A DNA stretch of 52,185 bases. Origin: Parachlorella kessleri. Lineage: Eukaryota; Chlorophyta; Trebouxiophyceae; Chlorellales; Chlorellaceae. Shown here one piece after another: positions 1 through 10,274 of the stretch. The notes below the pieces were generated by a model, which was not told the origin of the DNA, ran no database searches, and was given only the letters and a program-made list of their open reading frames with translations. The stretch covers positions 1 through 52,185 of the forward strand of contig BBXU01000444.1 in the NCBI GenBank assembly GCA_001598975.1, read 5' to 3'. The position numbers and the translations under genes were made by a program. The stretch's first letter is position 1. Each line of letters starts with the position of its first letter.

Positions 1-2318
1 CCCCTCCCAGCAGCAGAGTATCTCTCCTCCGCGACCCCATACGAACAGGACCTCGCCCAGACACTATGAACCCTAGCACGGCATACCGCAGCCCACTTCC
101 GCCCACACCTGGCCCACCTGAGGATATGAGGTCTGTGTAGGCCTCCCCAACCTCGGCAAAGAGGCGTGCCATGCCCTTGGCTGTCTCCTCACACTCCTCC
201 ACCTCGCTGTCAGGCAGGGCCGTGCCCTCCCGCTCGGCGCGGGCCTGCTGGCAACAGACAAGGAACCTGCGGGGCACATACACCGAGACTTGTGATTGGC
301 CCAGTGCTTGCATGCACTAGAGGGCAAGGGAAGAAGTCCAAGAGCTGTGGTGCAGCGCCTTCAAGGCACGCGTCAAGGCCAGCTTGAGAGGAGCTGATAT
401 GCGTCACATCCACGGGCATCCTGCCGAGCACATGCGCAAGGCACACCCCATTCCTTTCCCAGGGTCCCATGCAAGGTCTACGGTCGCCACAGTAAACTAC
501 CAAGCCCCGTTGGGCGAGTATGGTCCACCCCTAACCCGAGCACTTCACCGGCAGCAGGGCAACATTGCCACAGACGGGCATATACACCGCCGCTCAAACA
601 CAAGAGCGTTGGTAGTTCACCTGGGGCGCAGTGCCATGACCTCGGGCACAATCATCTGCACCAGCCGCGCCATGTCCTCCTTGGGCCGCCCCCGCTCGCT
701 GGTGCAGTAGATAAGCTCTATCACCGCGTCGGTCGCCTCAAAAAAGGCATCCGGGGTGCGCAGCCCCTGGAGGGCTGCCGCCACCAGGGGCGACGAAGTG
801 AGCTCATCACCGGAGAGGCCTACCCCGCCAGCCAGCTTCAGCCAGGCTGTCAATGCCTCCAGCACCTGCAGGAGGGCCGGTCCAAGGGGGACCAGGGGAG
901 TTTCGGCACACCAGATACAAGCCAATCTTCTGCTGGACAGCAGCGACGCACGTGCCAACACGTGGCAGGAACAAAGCAGGCCACTTCATATCATCTTGGC
1001 TTGTGGGTTCGCTTGGCACGTCACCACCCATGTGTGTTTGTTGTGACACTGTCACACAGCCAGGCAAGGGCATGTACGTGTCGCTGGCCACCTCAGGTTG
1101 ATGCACCGCGCTGCGCACCTGCTTATGCACCCGGTCACCGCCCTGGTGGGTGACCAGGCACTGAGTCAGGATCTGCAGCGCCTGCCGAGTAGAGGCTATC
1201 ATCTCATTCACGGCCTCCCGCCGCCGCTCCGGCCTCACTGCGGGCATGTAGCTGCTTGATTCCTGCACCGCATGAAGGCCGACATGCACGCATTGGCACC
1301 TACACTTGATATAAGGCGGCAACTGGGTCTTAACATGCCTGGTAGCTCTGCTCCTCAAGAAACTCATACGTGTCGCTCCTCAGTGAAGATACGAAAAATC
1401 ATATAGATAAACCAAGATAGATAAACCCATGATGTGCTCAGGATAGTATGGCTGCTCTGCTGAGTCACCGGCACTCTCACACAAGGCCTGCATCAGTTGC
1501 CCGGAGCTTGCACACTTGCTGCTTCTCACCCCCAAGCACACACCTGTGGCAGCACTGTGAGCAGCTCCAGCATGCAAGGCAAGCTGATGTCCTGCGGCTC
1601 AGAGCTCAGCCGCTGCGCCAGCCAGCCCACGATGCCATTGGGCCCCCAGTGGTGCGCAGGCAGGTGTGCTGCCAGGGCGGCAATGGCCAGGCATAGCTGC
1701 GTCCGTACTTGTGGACTGCCTTTGCCAAATCTGATGAGCAGCGTCACTAAGGAGTCTCGCAGCTGGGGCAGCGCTGTGGCTGGGAGCTCTTCAAAGTCAC
1801 GCTGGACCTGCAGAGGCGCAAGGTTGGGCAGGCTGTTGGATATTCCAGAATACTGAGGCAAGTACAGAAGGTGACAACAAAAATGTCCAAAGCTTTGGCA
1901 GGTGGCTGGTGTTAACACAGTGAGGGCAACATATGGATGTTTAGCACTGGTGCGTCCAGGTTGGCAGAGATGGTGGCCACTTACACGGGCCCCAGCTCTC
2001 CAAGGAGAGCAACATAATAGCAACTGTTTGAGGTAGGACTGTTTCGCAAGTATCTCCTAACCAAGGCACTCTGCTCTCTGCCCGCTTGCCATGCTTGCAT
2101 TCCTCCCAATGTTGACCACCTACCTTAGTGCGTAGAGTCTGGGCGCAGAAGTAGTGGGCCTCCAGACCCACTTCCCTGTTGTGCAGAACGTCGTTGCAGA
2201 CCTGCCAGGCATCGGTGGACTGCTGAAATTGTTCTAACCACTTGTCGGCCTGCTCCTTGATCGATGGCTCCCCATGGTACAGAGCTTGCAGCGCATTGAT
2301 AAGTGTCTGGGCACTCAT
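1..2318 (-). CDS. Transportin-3 / MOS14-like importin-beta (5' part, runs off left edge)
   Basis: Importin-beta family nuclear import receptor. In animals (TNPO3) and plants (MOS14) this type carries SR splicing factors into the nucleus in a Ran-dependent way. I read five exons on the minus strand: 2318-2124, 1807-1544, 1262-1119, 865-621 and 266-118, all with agreeing phases. The N-terminus has the ALYHG...KEQADKWL helix pair and the AQTLRTK segment of TNPO3. Next come LRDSL, TQLCLAIAALA and the LLTVLPQ helices, then a VRPERRRE segment matching the plant RPDRRR stretch, and exon 4 with TAWLKLAGG and EATDAVIELIY. The start at 2318 gives the usual short N-terminus. About 250 of roughly 950 family residues are visible; the last exon shown ends in phase 1 and the rest lies off the left edge. 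It is divergent from the ICT1-like gene. Importin-13 is the alternative, but the LRDSL/TVLP pattern fits TNPO3 better. Confidence 0.85.
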
Positions 2319-2657
2319 AGTGCTGTCGGTTTCTGTCGAGCGCTTTGCAGAAGCTCCAGCTAGCTGATCATCAACATGGCCGCTGGGTACTTAGTTCCGT
2401 CCCCTTGGACAGGCGAATGTCGGTGAATCGGATGTCAAATTCTGTGCTTCACTTTTGACTTTGTTGGGTGAGGTTAAACGGGGTACCATAAACGTGTACT
2501 GCGGCCTAGGTGGCATGCAACACCCAGTGTGGGCGCATTGCTCGATTGCGAGGTCGATCATAGTGGTACGTCTCCCTGTACGCCTTTAGTGGCCACACCT
2601 AAGTAAGGGCACGGCATAGGTGTTCCACACTTAAGAGTCATTTAGCTCCTTGTATCG
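2319..2657. promoter_or_regulatory. Divergent intergenic region, transportin (-) / ICT1-like (+)
   Basis: This 339 bp gap separates two start codons that face away from each other, so it must hold both promoters and 5' UTRs. I see no convincing TATA box, repeat or open frame in it. Confidence 0.5.
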
Positions 2658-3884
2658 ATGCTCTTCTCGGCTGGTAGCTTGCTCAAACAGTTGCCTCGTG
2701 CCTCTTTATTTGGCTTCAGTCGCAGCAGGCTCCTGCACATTACATGCAGCGCCGAGTCCCGTCCGGCACCTGAGGCCAAGCCCAAACAGATTCCTCCAGT
2801 GAAGAGAATAACCAAAGGTAGCCCACGCCTGCTAGTGCGGGAGGTGCGCCCTGGCGCCCTCTCCAAGTTGAGGCGTGTGCCACCTGTCATCAAGACTAGT
2901 GCGCCGCAAGCCACAAGCAAGCCAGGTGAAAGACAGTCGTTACCTGGCTGCACGCAGACGACGTGGTGTTCCAGTTTGCTAGGAGCTCAGGAGCCGGAGG
3001 GCAGAATGTCAACAAAGTGAACACCAAGGTGGATATGCGGTTTAATATTGACCGCGCAGCGTGGCTGGCTGAGGAGGTCAGGGAAGCGGTGCTCAGGATG
3101 GTAAGTTCAGCAAATGCTGTCCTTTGACCTTCCCAGGAACAGGCTGCTGCCGGCTATGGGCAGTGACTATTCTTGAGCTTCTACTCCTCCAACTTGTCCT
3201 TGTGGCTGCCTTTGCATTGCAGGAAAAGAATCGGATAAATAAGGAAGGGGAGCTTGTTATCACATCGCAACGAACGCGGTCACAAGGGTACGGGTGGTGC
3301 CAAGGCATGATGTGGGGAAAAGAGCGTGTGCACCTTTGGCTCCCCCCCGATCCAGTTCGCAGGCTTATTCTTGGCAGGAAAGGCGTACCGCAGCCCACCT
3401 GTGGCAAGCTCTTGGTTGCAGGGATAACCTGGAAGATGCCCTACAGAAGCTGCAGGAGATACTGGATATGGCTTGGAAGTCTGTTCAGCCGATAGAGGAG
3501 GACCCCCAGAAGAAGAAGAAGCTGGAGAAGCAGTGAGTCCATGTGACGTCGGTGCAATCTCCACGCTGCGCAGGGCATTGGATGTGCACCTAGGAAAGTC
3601 AAGGTGTACCTGCGTACCTCGGACCTCACTGAACTCCGTGAAGTGTAAAAAGGTTGCTGCTCTGACCAAGATGTGCTTGCTGGCTTGTAGACTCTAGCCT
3701 TTCTTCGTTGCAGTTTTTTGCTTCGTTGGTCTTCGTTTGCAGTCCATGTAGCGCTTTGGCAGTAATGTAGTATCCGTATCTGGCTGGTCCTCGCAGGAAA
3801 GAGCGGGGGAAGGAGAATAGGCTGCAAGGCAAGAAGTTCCAATCAGAGAAGAAGTCACAGCGACGAGCCAAGATTGAGTGGTAG
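2658..3884 (+). CDS. Class I release-factor-like peptidyl-tRNA hydrolase (ICT1/ArfB type), probably organellar
   Basis: It hydrolyses peptidyl-tRNA on stalled organellar ribosomes. Five exons join in phase: 2658-2925, 2958-3100, 3223-3287, 3422-3532 and 3797-3884, giving about 224 residues. The catalytic loop is in exon 2 with SSGAGGQNVNK, the GGQ motif that enters the peptidyl-transferase centre. Exon 3 carries the GELVITSQRTRSQ segment typical of the family. Exon 4 gives the DNLEDALQKLQEIL helix, and exon 5 ends in a very basic Lys/Arg-rich tail, which in ICT1 and ArfB binds the mRNA channel. There is no codon-recognition domain, as expected for a rescue factor rather than RF1/RF2. The first 50 residues are rich in Arg, Ser and Leu and poor in acids, so a mitochondrial or plastid targeting peptide is likely but inferred. 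A TGTAA algal polyadenylation signal lies at 4076-4080. Confidence 0.88.
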
Positions 3885-4646
3885 CACGGCTCAGCTGAGA
3901 TATGTGGTCACAGGAGGCAAGTGTGCGACTTCGAGGTTTGTAATCTCCTGTGCAGTGATGGGTCTTGAAAGAAACGCGAACCCTGGTCGGAGAAATCATT
4001 CATTGCGATTTTTGTAGGTTTCATCTTCTTGTCGGGATGGTGCATTTTCTAAGAAGCACTAAAGTTTCTATTGACTGTAAACATAGTACATCATGACTTG
4101 TATTGGCCCCGCTTGTGGGAGACTCACGGCAGCACGGTCAGGTGGCGGTATGCTGTGAGACTAGACCAGGGTCCCAAACAAGACCTCGTATATTTTATAA
4201 GAAAGGATGCACTGCGCTTGCAAGGCAGACTGCCAGGTAGCTGGAGCAGAAGCCACCCAAGTGTCCAACCCTGAGACCTCCCAGCAACTGGTTTGGCAGA
4301 CACACTGCCACCCACATGAGAACCGAATTTGCCCTGGGGCATTCGATCAGATGGCTGCTTGGGGGTTTGGAGAGCGAATTAGCAATGGACAGGCCATGCC
4401 ATGTAGGGATGGAGGGTCCTCAGACTCTGATGGGGTATGTGGTGGCAGAGGCTGTACACCCAGCGTACTGCTAGGCGTACCAGCGGCAAGTTTGGAAAGG
4501 ATTTGGTTGCGAAGGTATGGGGTGGCGCAATCCAAGGCCATAGCATGCATGCCTCGCAGCCCACCAGCGCCATGTACTTCTCCTACCCATAATTGCATGC
4601 ACTCAATAGTCAAGGTCTTGCAAACTCGTTGGTTGAAGGAGAACGC
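3885..4646. other. Intergenic region between ICT1-like and METTL18-like genes
   Basis: This 762 bp stretch has no supported gene. It should hold the 3' UTR of the ICT1-like gene (TGTAA at 4076-4080) and the promoter of the methyltransferase gene. A longer open frame at 4207-4752 (+) has no family resemblance and overlaps the next gene in another frame. It holds one copy of a 46 bp repeat at 4445-4490. Confidence 0.5.
4445..4490 (+). repeat. 46 bp dispersed direct repeat, copy 1
   Basis: This segment matches 5498-5543 at about 39 of 46 positions with no gaps. The right-hand 18 bases are identical in the two copies. It lies upstream of the METTL18-like start codon; the second copy lies inside that gene's second intron. 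Confidence 0.6.
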
Positions 4647-6441
4647 ATGTTCAAGTTTAACTTTTCTGCCGAACAAGATGAGTTGGCTGCAGAGCAGCCT
4701 AAACCTCCAGCGGATACGACGGAGCCGTCGCCCGTCGCTGATGAAGTCCTAGCCCAAGAGGTTGGGGTGCCTCGCATGTTACATGTCGACCGCGCAAGGC
4801 AGCGAGGAGTTTACGCACAGCCACTGTGCTTGGATGCAGGCTCGATATGTTGGCTTTCACGATGTAATTAGCATAAGCCAGGGGCTTAGGCTACTGAAAG
4901 GGCAGGTGTCAAACGCCCAGGCCGCCAGCCTGCTAGGCAGGGACGAGGTTGAGCAGAGTGACTTGTTACCTGGGCAGTATGAGGGCGGCTTCAAGGTGTG
5001 GGAGGGCAGCGTAGACTTGGCGGGGTATGTTGCACAGCTATGGCGGCAAGGCGACCATGGTCCCGCAGGTCAAGCGGGTGAAGTGGCTGTTACCGGGGAA
5101 GCACCACATAGCATGGCAGGCGGCACGGCAGGCGGCACAGCAGCTGACGACCAGGCAGCCAGTCCAGTAGCAGCAGCGGCTGCAGAGGGTGTGGAGCAGG
5201 GGCTTGCAGGGCGGCTGGTGGGGCAGCGTGTGCTGGAGCTGGGGTGCGGCCATGCACTCCCCGGCCTGGTGGCGCTGTTGGCAGGAGCGGAGGTGCATTT
5301 CCAGGTGGGTGGGACACACCACCCCTGCCTGGTTGGCTTGCAGAAATGCTAGCATTGTGTAAAACAGTAACTCTACCGCAGCAGAACTTGGGGTGGGGGC
5401 CATGAGCGAACTTGGGGTGGGGTTAGTGAGCTGCTCATGGCCCTCATCAGACACCTGTGGCACGCAAGTCATACACGCAGTGGCATTTATCGTACTTGCA
5501 GAGGCTGTGCATCTAGTGTAACGCGAGGCGTACCAGCGGCAAGCTATGTTGTTTGTATGATTGGCCATGCACAAGAAACCACTACGTAGTGTTTGATAAG
5601 CGCATTGCCTGGCAGGGCAAAGGGCATCAAGGGGGTTGCTGCCCGCTTTCAGGACTACAACCGGGAGGTAGTGCAGACAGTGACCATCCCTAATGTCGCA
5701 GCCAACTGGGCAGCCTGGCAGTTCAGGTACCCAAGCAGCCGCAGCTCAGCAGCAGGGCGGCTACCCGCAGGCCCTGCAGCAGGGTCTAGTGAAGAGACAA
5801 TGACTGCTGTGCAGACAGGTGAAGCGGCTGGCAGCAACCCAATGGCGCGCTACTTCAGCGGAGACTGGGGTGCTCTTGCCGATCTGCTAGAGCAGCGGGG
5901 GCTGGCCGGGACTTATGATGTGGTGCTCAGCGCAGAAACGATATACAGCCTTAGCTCCATGCGCTCGCTGTATGAGTGCATAGTGCGGGTGAGTCGGTGC
6001 CCTGTCTACTGCCTTGGTCTTGCCAAGCAACCAGGCAACGAGGACAGCAGCTAGCAGAGGCTTGCAGTTCCCCGCCATGCCGTCTTGTGGTACACTAGTA
6101 ATAGTGGCAGGTAGTACAAGCAGGGAGGAGAGTAGGTAACTATGAGGGTTAGAGTTGCTATGTAGGTGATTGTCATTTGTTGGGCATGTGGCGCAGCAAT
6201 GCCTGATGTGCCTTACACCAACAACCAAACCCACCCTCCTCCTGCCCTCCCACAGTGCCTCCGCCGTCCCAGCGGCGTTGCTTACATCGCCGCAAAGTCC
6301 TTCTACTTTGGCGTGGGCGGCGGGACAGCTGGCTTTGTGAGGCTGGTTGAGGGAGAGGGCCTCATGCAGGCACAGGTTGCGCAGGTGATAGATGATGGCC
6401 TGTCCAATAAGAGAGAAATTCTGCAGCTTATATTCAGGTGA
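4647..6441 (+). CDS. METTL18/HPM1-like protein-histidine N-methyltransferase
   Basis: SAM-dependent methyltransferase of the family that methylates a histidine of ribosomal protein RPL3 (human METTL18, yeast Hpm1). Four exons join in phase 0: 4647-4760, 4840-5304, 5653-5988 and 6256-6441, giving about 366 residues. The start gives the family N-terminus FKFNF. Later landmarks are SDLLPGQYEGGFKVWEGS, the SAM-binding motif LELGCGHALPGL, the EVHFQDYN segment split by intron 2, the TIPNVAAN motif, FSGDW, VVLSAETIY (SETIY in human) and FGVGGG near the end. All key family motifs are present. Residues before the SAM motif contain an Ala/Gly-rich insert not seen in the human protein. It is convergent with the F-box gene, with stop codons 187 bp apart. 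The stop is taken at 6441 because the family ends shortly after IDDGL and LIF. Confidence 0.92.
5498..5543 (+). repeat. 46 bp dispersed direct repeat, copy 2 (intronic)
   Basis: This is the partner of 4445-4490 and lies inside intron 2 of the METTL18-like gene. About 39 of 46 positions match. Confidence 0.6.
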
Positions 6442-6534
6442 TGTAACTGAACCCGCACAAGGTAATGCTTGCGGTCTGTATTCCATATGAACGGTATTCC
6501 CAGATTCATTGTACATCAACCCCTACCCGACACC

Positions 6535-6539
6535 TTACA
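6535..6539 (-). other. Candidate TGTAA polyadenylation signal of the F-box gene
   Basis: On the minus strand this reads TGTAA, the usual chlorophyte polyadenylation signal, about 90 bp past the stop codon at 6628. The motif is short, so position is the main support. Confidence 0.35.
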
Positions 6540-6627
6540 GCTGCTAAACCAGGCACTGCAGCATGGAAAAGGTGTAAGCAAGTACTCGGCATTGCTGTGC
6601 CGCACAGAAGGCAGCAACAGAGACTCT

Positions 6628-9600
6628 CTAGGAGTAAGACCATGTGGCCACAGAGCCTGGCATGACGCGGGAGGGGGGTGGCCCAACAAGCACTGGCATG
6701 CTCACTGGATCGCTACCCTCCAGGCCACTGTAAGCCACCTGGAGTGTAATACTGGCGTATTCTGCTGAGCTGGCGGTGGGTTCCAGTGCCAGCATCTCTT
6801 CTAGTCCGGGTACTTGCTGCACATAAATGCACTCGAGCTCTTGTCCGGGGCCTGCAAAGACATGTGCAAAGGTACGTCGGTCGCGGTGCAGGGATAGACC
6901 TCTGAGAGAAATGGCTCTGGCAGTTGGGCAGCCCTCGAAAGCATACCATGCATGCAGCTCTGCCAAACGTAACACCCACGCATCACTTCGTCTCGTATCG
7001 TGCCACCAGAACGGCGACTGTGACTGGTGCTGCTGCTGTCTGATGGGCAGTACCAGTGATAAGATCTCCTTGTACACGTTCAGTCTATCACTCGCAAGCA
7101 TCATGCAGCAATACATAGTAACGAAGACAGCCAGGCCACCTGATAAGCATTCATCGTCCATAGGCAGCCACCAGGAAGAATGTACGCCACGACAGGGTGC
7201 AGCCTCTCCCCTAACCGAGCAGTGGCAGTGGCATTTGGCACGACGACTCACTGACTTCCTCCTGGATGGCCGCATAACAGAAGGCCTGGCTGTCAGGGCT
7301 CCACAGCTGCAGCGACTGTGCATACTGGTCCCAGAACGGGAGGTACTCCCTCTGCATGACTGCTGTGGGACTGTGCCGCTGACAGATCATGACACAGCCC
7401 AGCCCGGCGCCTGCAGTGTCCTTCCCTGGCTGACTTGGCGGGCCCGCCTCTGGGGAATGCCAGATCATCCAGAACCATGTTGCGCCTTCTCCAATGAGCA
7501 CTGCCAGTTTGCGGCCATCTGGCGACCACTGCATGGCCTCGACCTCGGAATCATGGTACTGCCCATCAGTAAGGAAGTCTAAGAAGAGCTGCTCGGGGCC
7601 TCCAATGTACTGGATCACCAGGCCGCGGGTAGACATGGCCACTATACTGCCGCCCACGTTGGCTGCAAACCGGAGCTCATATGTGTCCCCAATGTTGCAC
7701 ACCTGCACACAGTAGTCCAAGCGTGTGCGGGCTTGTCACACTTGGTCGCAAAGTTACTACCAACACTGTCCAGGCACCCTATGCCCAGTCTGTCAGCTCC
7801 AGATGTCAGCCATGTTGTGTTGCTGGAAATGCAGCAAATGAGGGCACTAAATGCCAGAGGGCTGCATAATGTGCCAACTGCAAACCACACACATTCACTG
7901 CTAGCAAGAAGCCTCATTAGCGCCTGGCCGACCTTGCTAGATATTCGCCGCACGAGGTCGGCAGTCAGCCTGCTGCCGCTTGCCTCGTAGGCTTCCTCCA
8001 TCACATCTACTGGGAGCATGAGCAGCTCGCCTTCAGCTTCGGGCTCCTCACCGACTTCGTGTGCATCATGGAAGCCTGGAACACCCACAACCAGCAGCAG
8101 CCACTCCCGGCCCTGCGAGCGAGGCGAGGTAGGGAGGGTGGACAAGCTCTCTGTGAACTCAGGTTGCACACATGGATTCGTTTTAAGTCCCATATACCAG
8201 GAGAGGTACAACCCCTTTGCATTTCTGCCCAGGTGGGATGATTAGGGCCATGCGCATGAAGTAGCTGGCACTATGCGGGTGCTTGATGATTTGCACTGCA
8301 GCAGCCCTTGTGAACTCCTGGCCTGCGACACTGCATGTGGCTGGCCAGTCACCTGGGAATCTTGCAGCCACTGCGGCACCCTCGCCCCAGTGAGAGGGAA
8401 GGGGCTACTGAGGATCCGGTCGTGCTCTGCGCCGTCCTCATCCACGGTGGTCGCACAGTCCGCCAACCCATAGTGCTGCATGTCGCCCTGCCAGAGCACC
8501 CTGCAAACAGTAATAAGGGAGCAGTGGTTCATCCTCTAGTACATAGAGTAATGCCTTCTTTCTGAACTAATAAGTTGCATTTCTGCTAGCAGCCTCACCA
8601 CTGCAGCCGCACGGCCTTGCAAGACACCCCCACATGGTCGCACCACATCATGTGCTGGGATTTGTCAGCCAGCCCCACTTAACAGACTGGCTTCAATCTC
8701 CTCAACACATGCAAAATGAACTGGGAGTTCAAGTCCCTGCCCACCTTGTGGAGGTGGGGCTGCACGTCAGGAACAGCGGCCGTGACGTGCTCAGCAGGAC
8801 CGCCCTGTCGGCCCTGCCCGTGTCCAGCTGCCGGCCACTGCCAGGACCTCTGTGCTGCCGCAACAGCAGCGGCCCCAGGTCCCAGGCCCGCAGCGCCACT
8901 TGGCCGGATGGCCAGTCTGTGAGCATGAGCAGGCGGGTGCCACAGGGGGCCCAGTGCAGGTAGAAGGCAGGGCAGCCAGGGGGGTCGTCCAGTACAAGCT
9001 CCCCCAACTGCTGCCCTTGGGAGTCCACCTGCGCGGGCAGCAGGAGGTGGTATGGAAATGGCATCTGGATTACAATGATGGAAAGATTTTCTCATTGACT
9101 CCTTCCCCACCAACCCTAGCCATTCAATTGCCTGGTTCATGCCAGCGGCACCTTGTATCTCAGGGCTCTTGAACGTTTATTAGGTTATGCTGTTGCTAGC
9201 ACCCTTCATGTCCAGTTCCAGCTGAGAGATCCCACTTCGTACAAAGCAAAAGGTGTGTAGTGGACTCACCACAGTCACTGCGAAGCGGCCGGGCTGGACA
9301 GACGAGTATGCCACAAGCCCTCCAACGGGGCTCCATGTGGGTTTGCTGACCCTGGCCTCTGCCCGCACGCTGGGGGCGGGAATGCCATTCGTATTGTGCA
9401 CTTTATACTCTACCCTGGGGCCAGCTAAGCGTGATACCTCGGCTAGCGTAATATATGCATGACCTGTAGAGGTGCGAGAATGTAACACTCCAATGGATGC
9501 AAGCCAATCCTCAACTATGTTGCCCTGTCTATTTATGCAGACTTCAAGTGAGAGCAGCAGCATCCACAGCACAGACAAGGCACCTACCCAAGTGGTCTGC

Positions 9601-9967
9601 AGTAAGGCAGCATATGCAGTTGATGGGACGGCAACTGCGGGTGTGAAGCCACGCGTAATACTTGCGGTAACTGCCCAGTGCTGCACCACCTAAACATTCT
9701 GTTCAGGCCGTCTCCTGATTCTGCTGCAAAGAGCGCTCAGCACACAAAACTTGCGAGTGTTATCTAGTCACCTTCCAGGATATCCTCACGGAGCAGCTGC
9801 TCTGGCTGTAGCTGCAGGACCAGCTGCTGCCACAGGACCTCACTTGCTGCCACACATCGCCAGGCACGGCAGACACAACTACACCGACCGAGCTCTTTTC
9901 CTGGTAAGCTTGTGAATAGCCTGAAGAGGCTGGCAGCATCTAGTCCCATGGCGGTAGGACCAGTCAT
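6628..9967 (-). CDS. F-box protein with a TolB/WD-like beta propeller
   Basis: A likely substrate receptor of an SCF ubiquitin ligase. Exon 1 (9967-9772) encodes an F-box: LFRLFTSLPGKELGRCSCVC, then RAW and VLWQQL, matching the L-P..L...S.VC+.W pattern that binds SKP1. Further exons that keep phase are 9680-9588, 9463-9270, 9028-8745, 8500-8353, 8317-8213, 8112-7933 and 7702-7256. They hold repeated blade motifs: KPTWSPVGGLVAYSS, FYLHWAPCGTRLLML, AMQWSPDGRKLAVL and SLQLWSPDSQAFCY after LPFWDQY, which resemble TolB and prokaryotic propeller proteins more than classic WD40 with GH/WD dipeptides. The last 600 bp (7255-6628) are only partly resolved. One piece with ECIYVQQVPG and a final VATWSYS fit the end of the propeller. 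An upstream in-frame Met at 10099 is possible. It is divergent from the TCAIM-like gene. Confidence 0.75.
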
Positions 9968-10274
9968 ACGTTCTGTGGTTGCCTGGCTCAATGAACGAAA
10001 TCCATTAAAGACTCCTGATCCCGTACTGAAGCATACTGGACATCCATGTGGGCATCCGCTCCACCCATGGCTCCACCAGTGCAGGGACTCGCACAGCACG
10101 CGCGCAAAGGTTTACTTGCACTGCACAGCGCTGTATTACAGTTCCCTGATCATTGATCAGTTGAGTTAAAGGGCTGACAAGTTGTTAGGGGTTGTGCGCT
10201 GGACGACCACATTTCCGAGTGGTGTGCGACAGACCATGCCTTCAGTTGATGCACGGTAAACCGTATACTGCACC
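9968..10274. promoter_or_regulatory. Divergent intergenic region, F-box (-) / TCAIM-like (+)
   Basis: This 307 bp gap between two outward-facing start codons should hold both promoters. The F-box frame stays open upstream to 10099, so its true start may lie inside. No clear core promoter motif was seen. Confidence 0.45.

Noticed and set aside
1370..1385. Possible 9 bp micro-exon in the transportin gene
   Set aside because: Exon 2 (ending at 1544) joins exon 3 (starting at 1262) directly in phase 0, and the result fits the plant family, so no micro-exon is needed.
4207..4752. 181-codon plus-strand open frame upstream of METTL18-like
   Set aside because: No family resemblance, and it overlaps the true METTL18-like exon 1 in another frame.
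6442..6446. TGTAA directly after the METTL18-like stop codon
   Set aside because: It touches the stop codon, which is too close for a polyadenylation signal.
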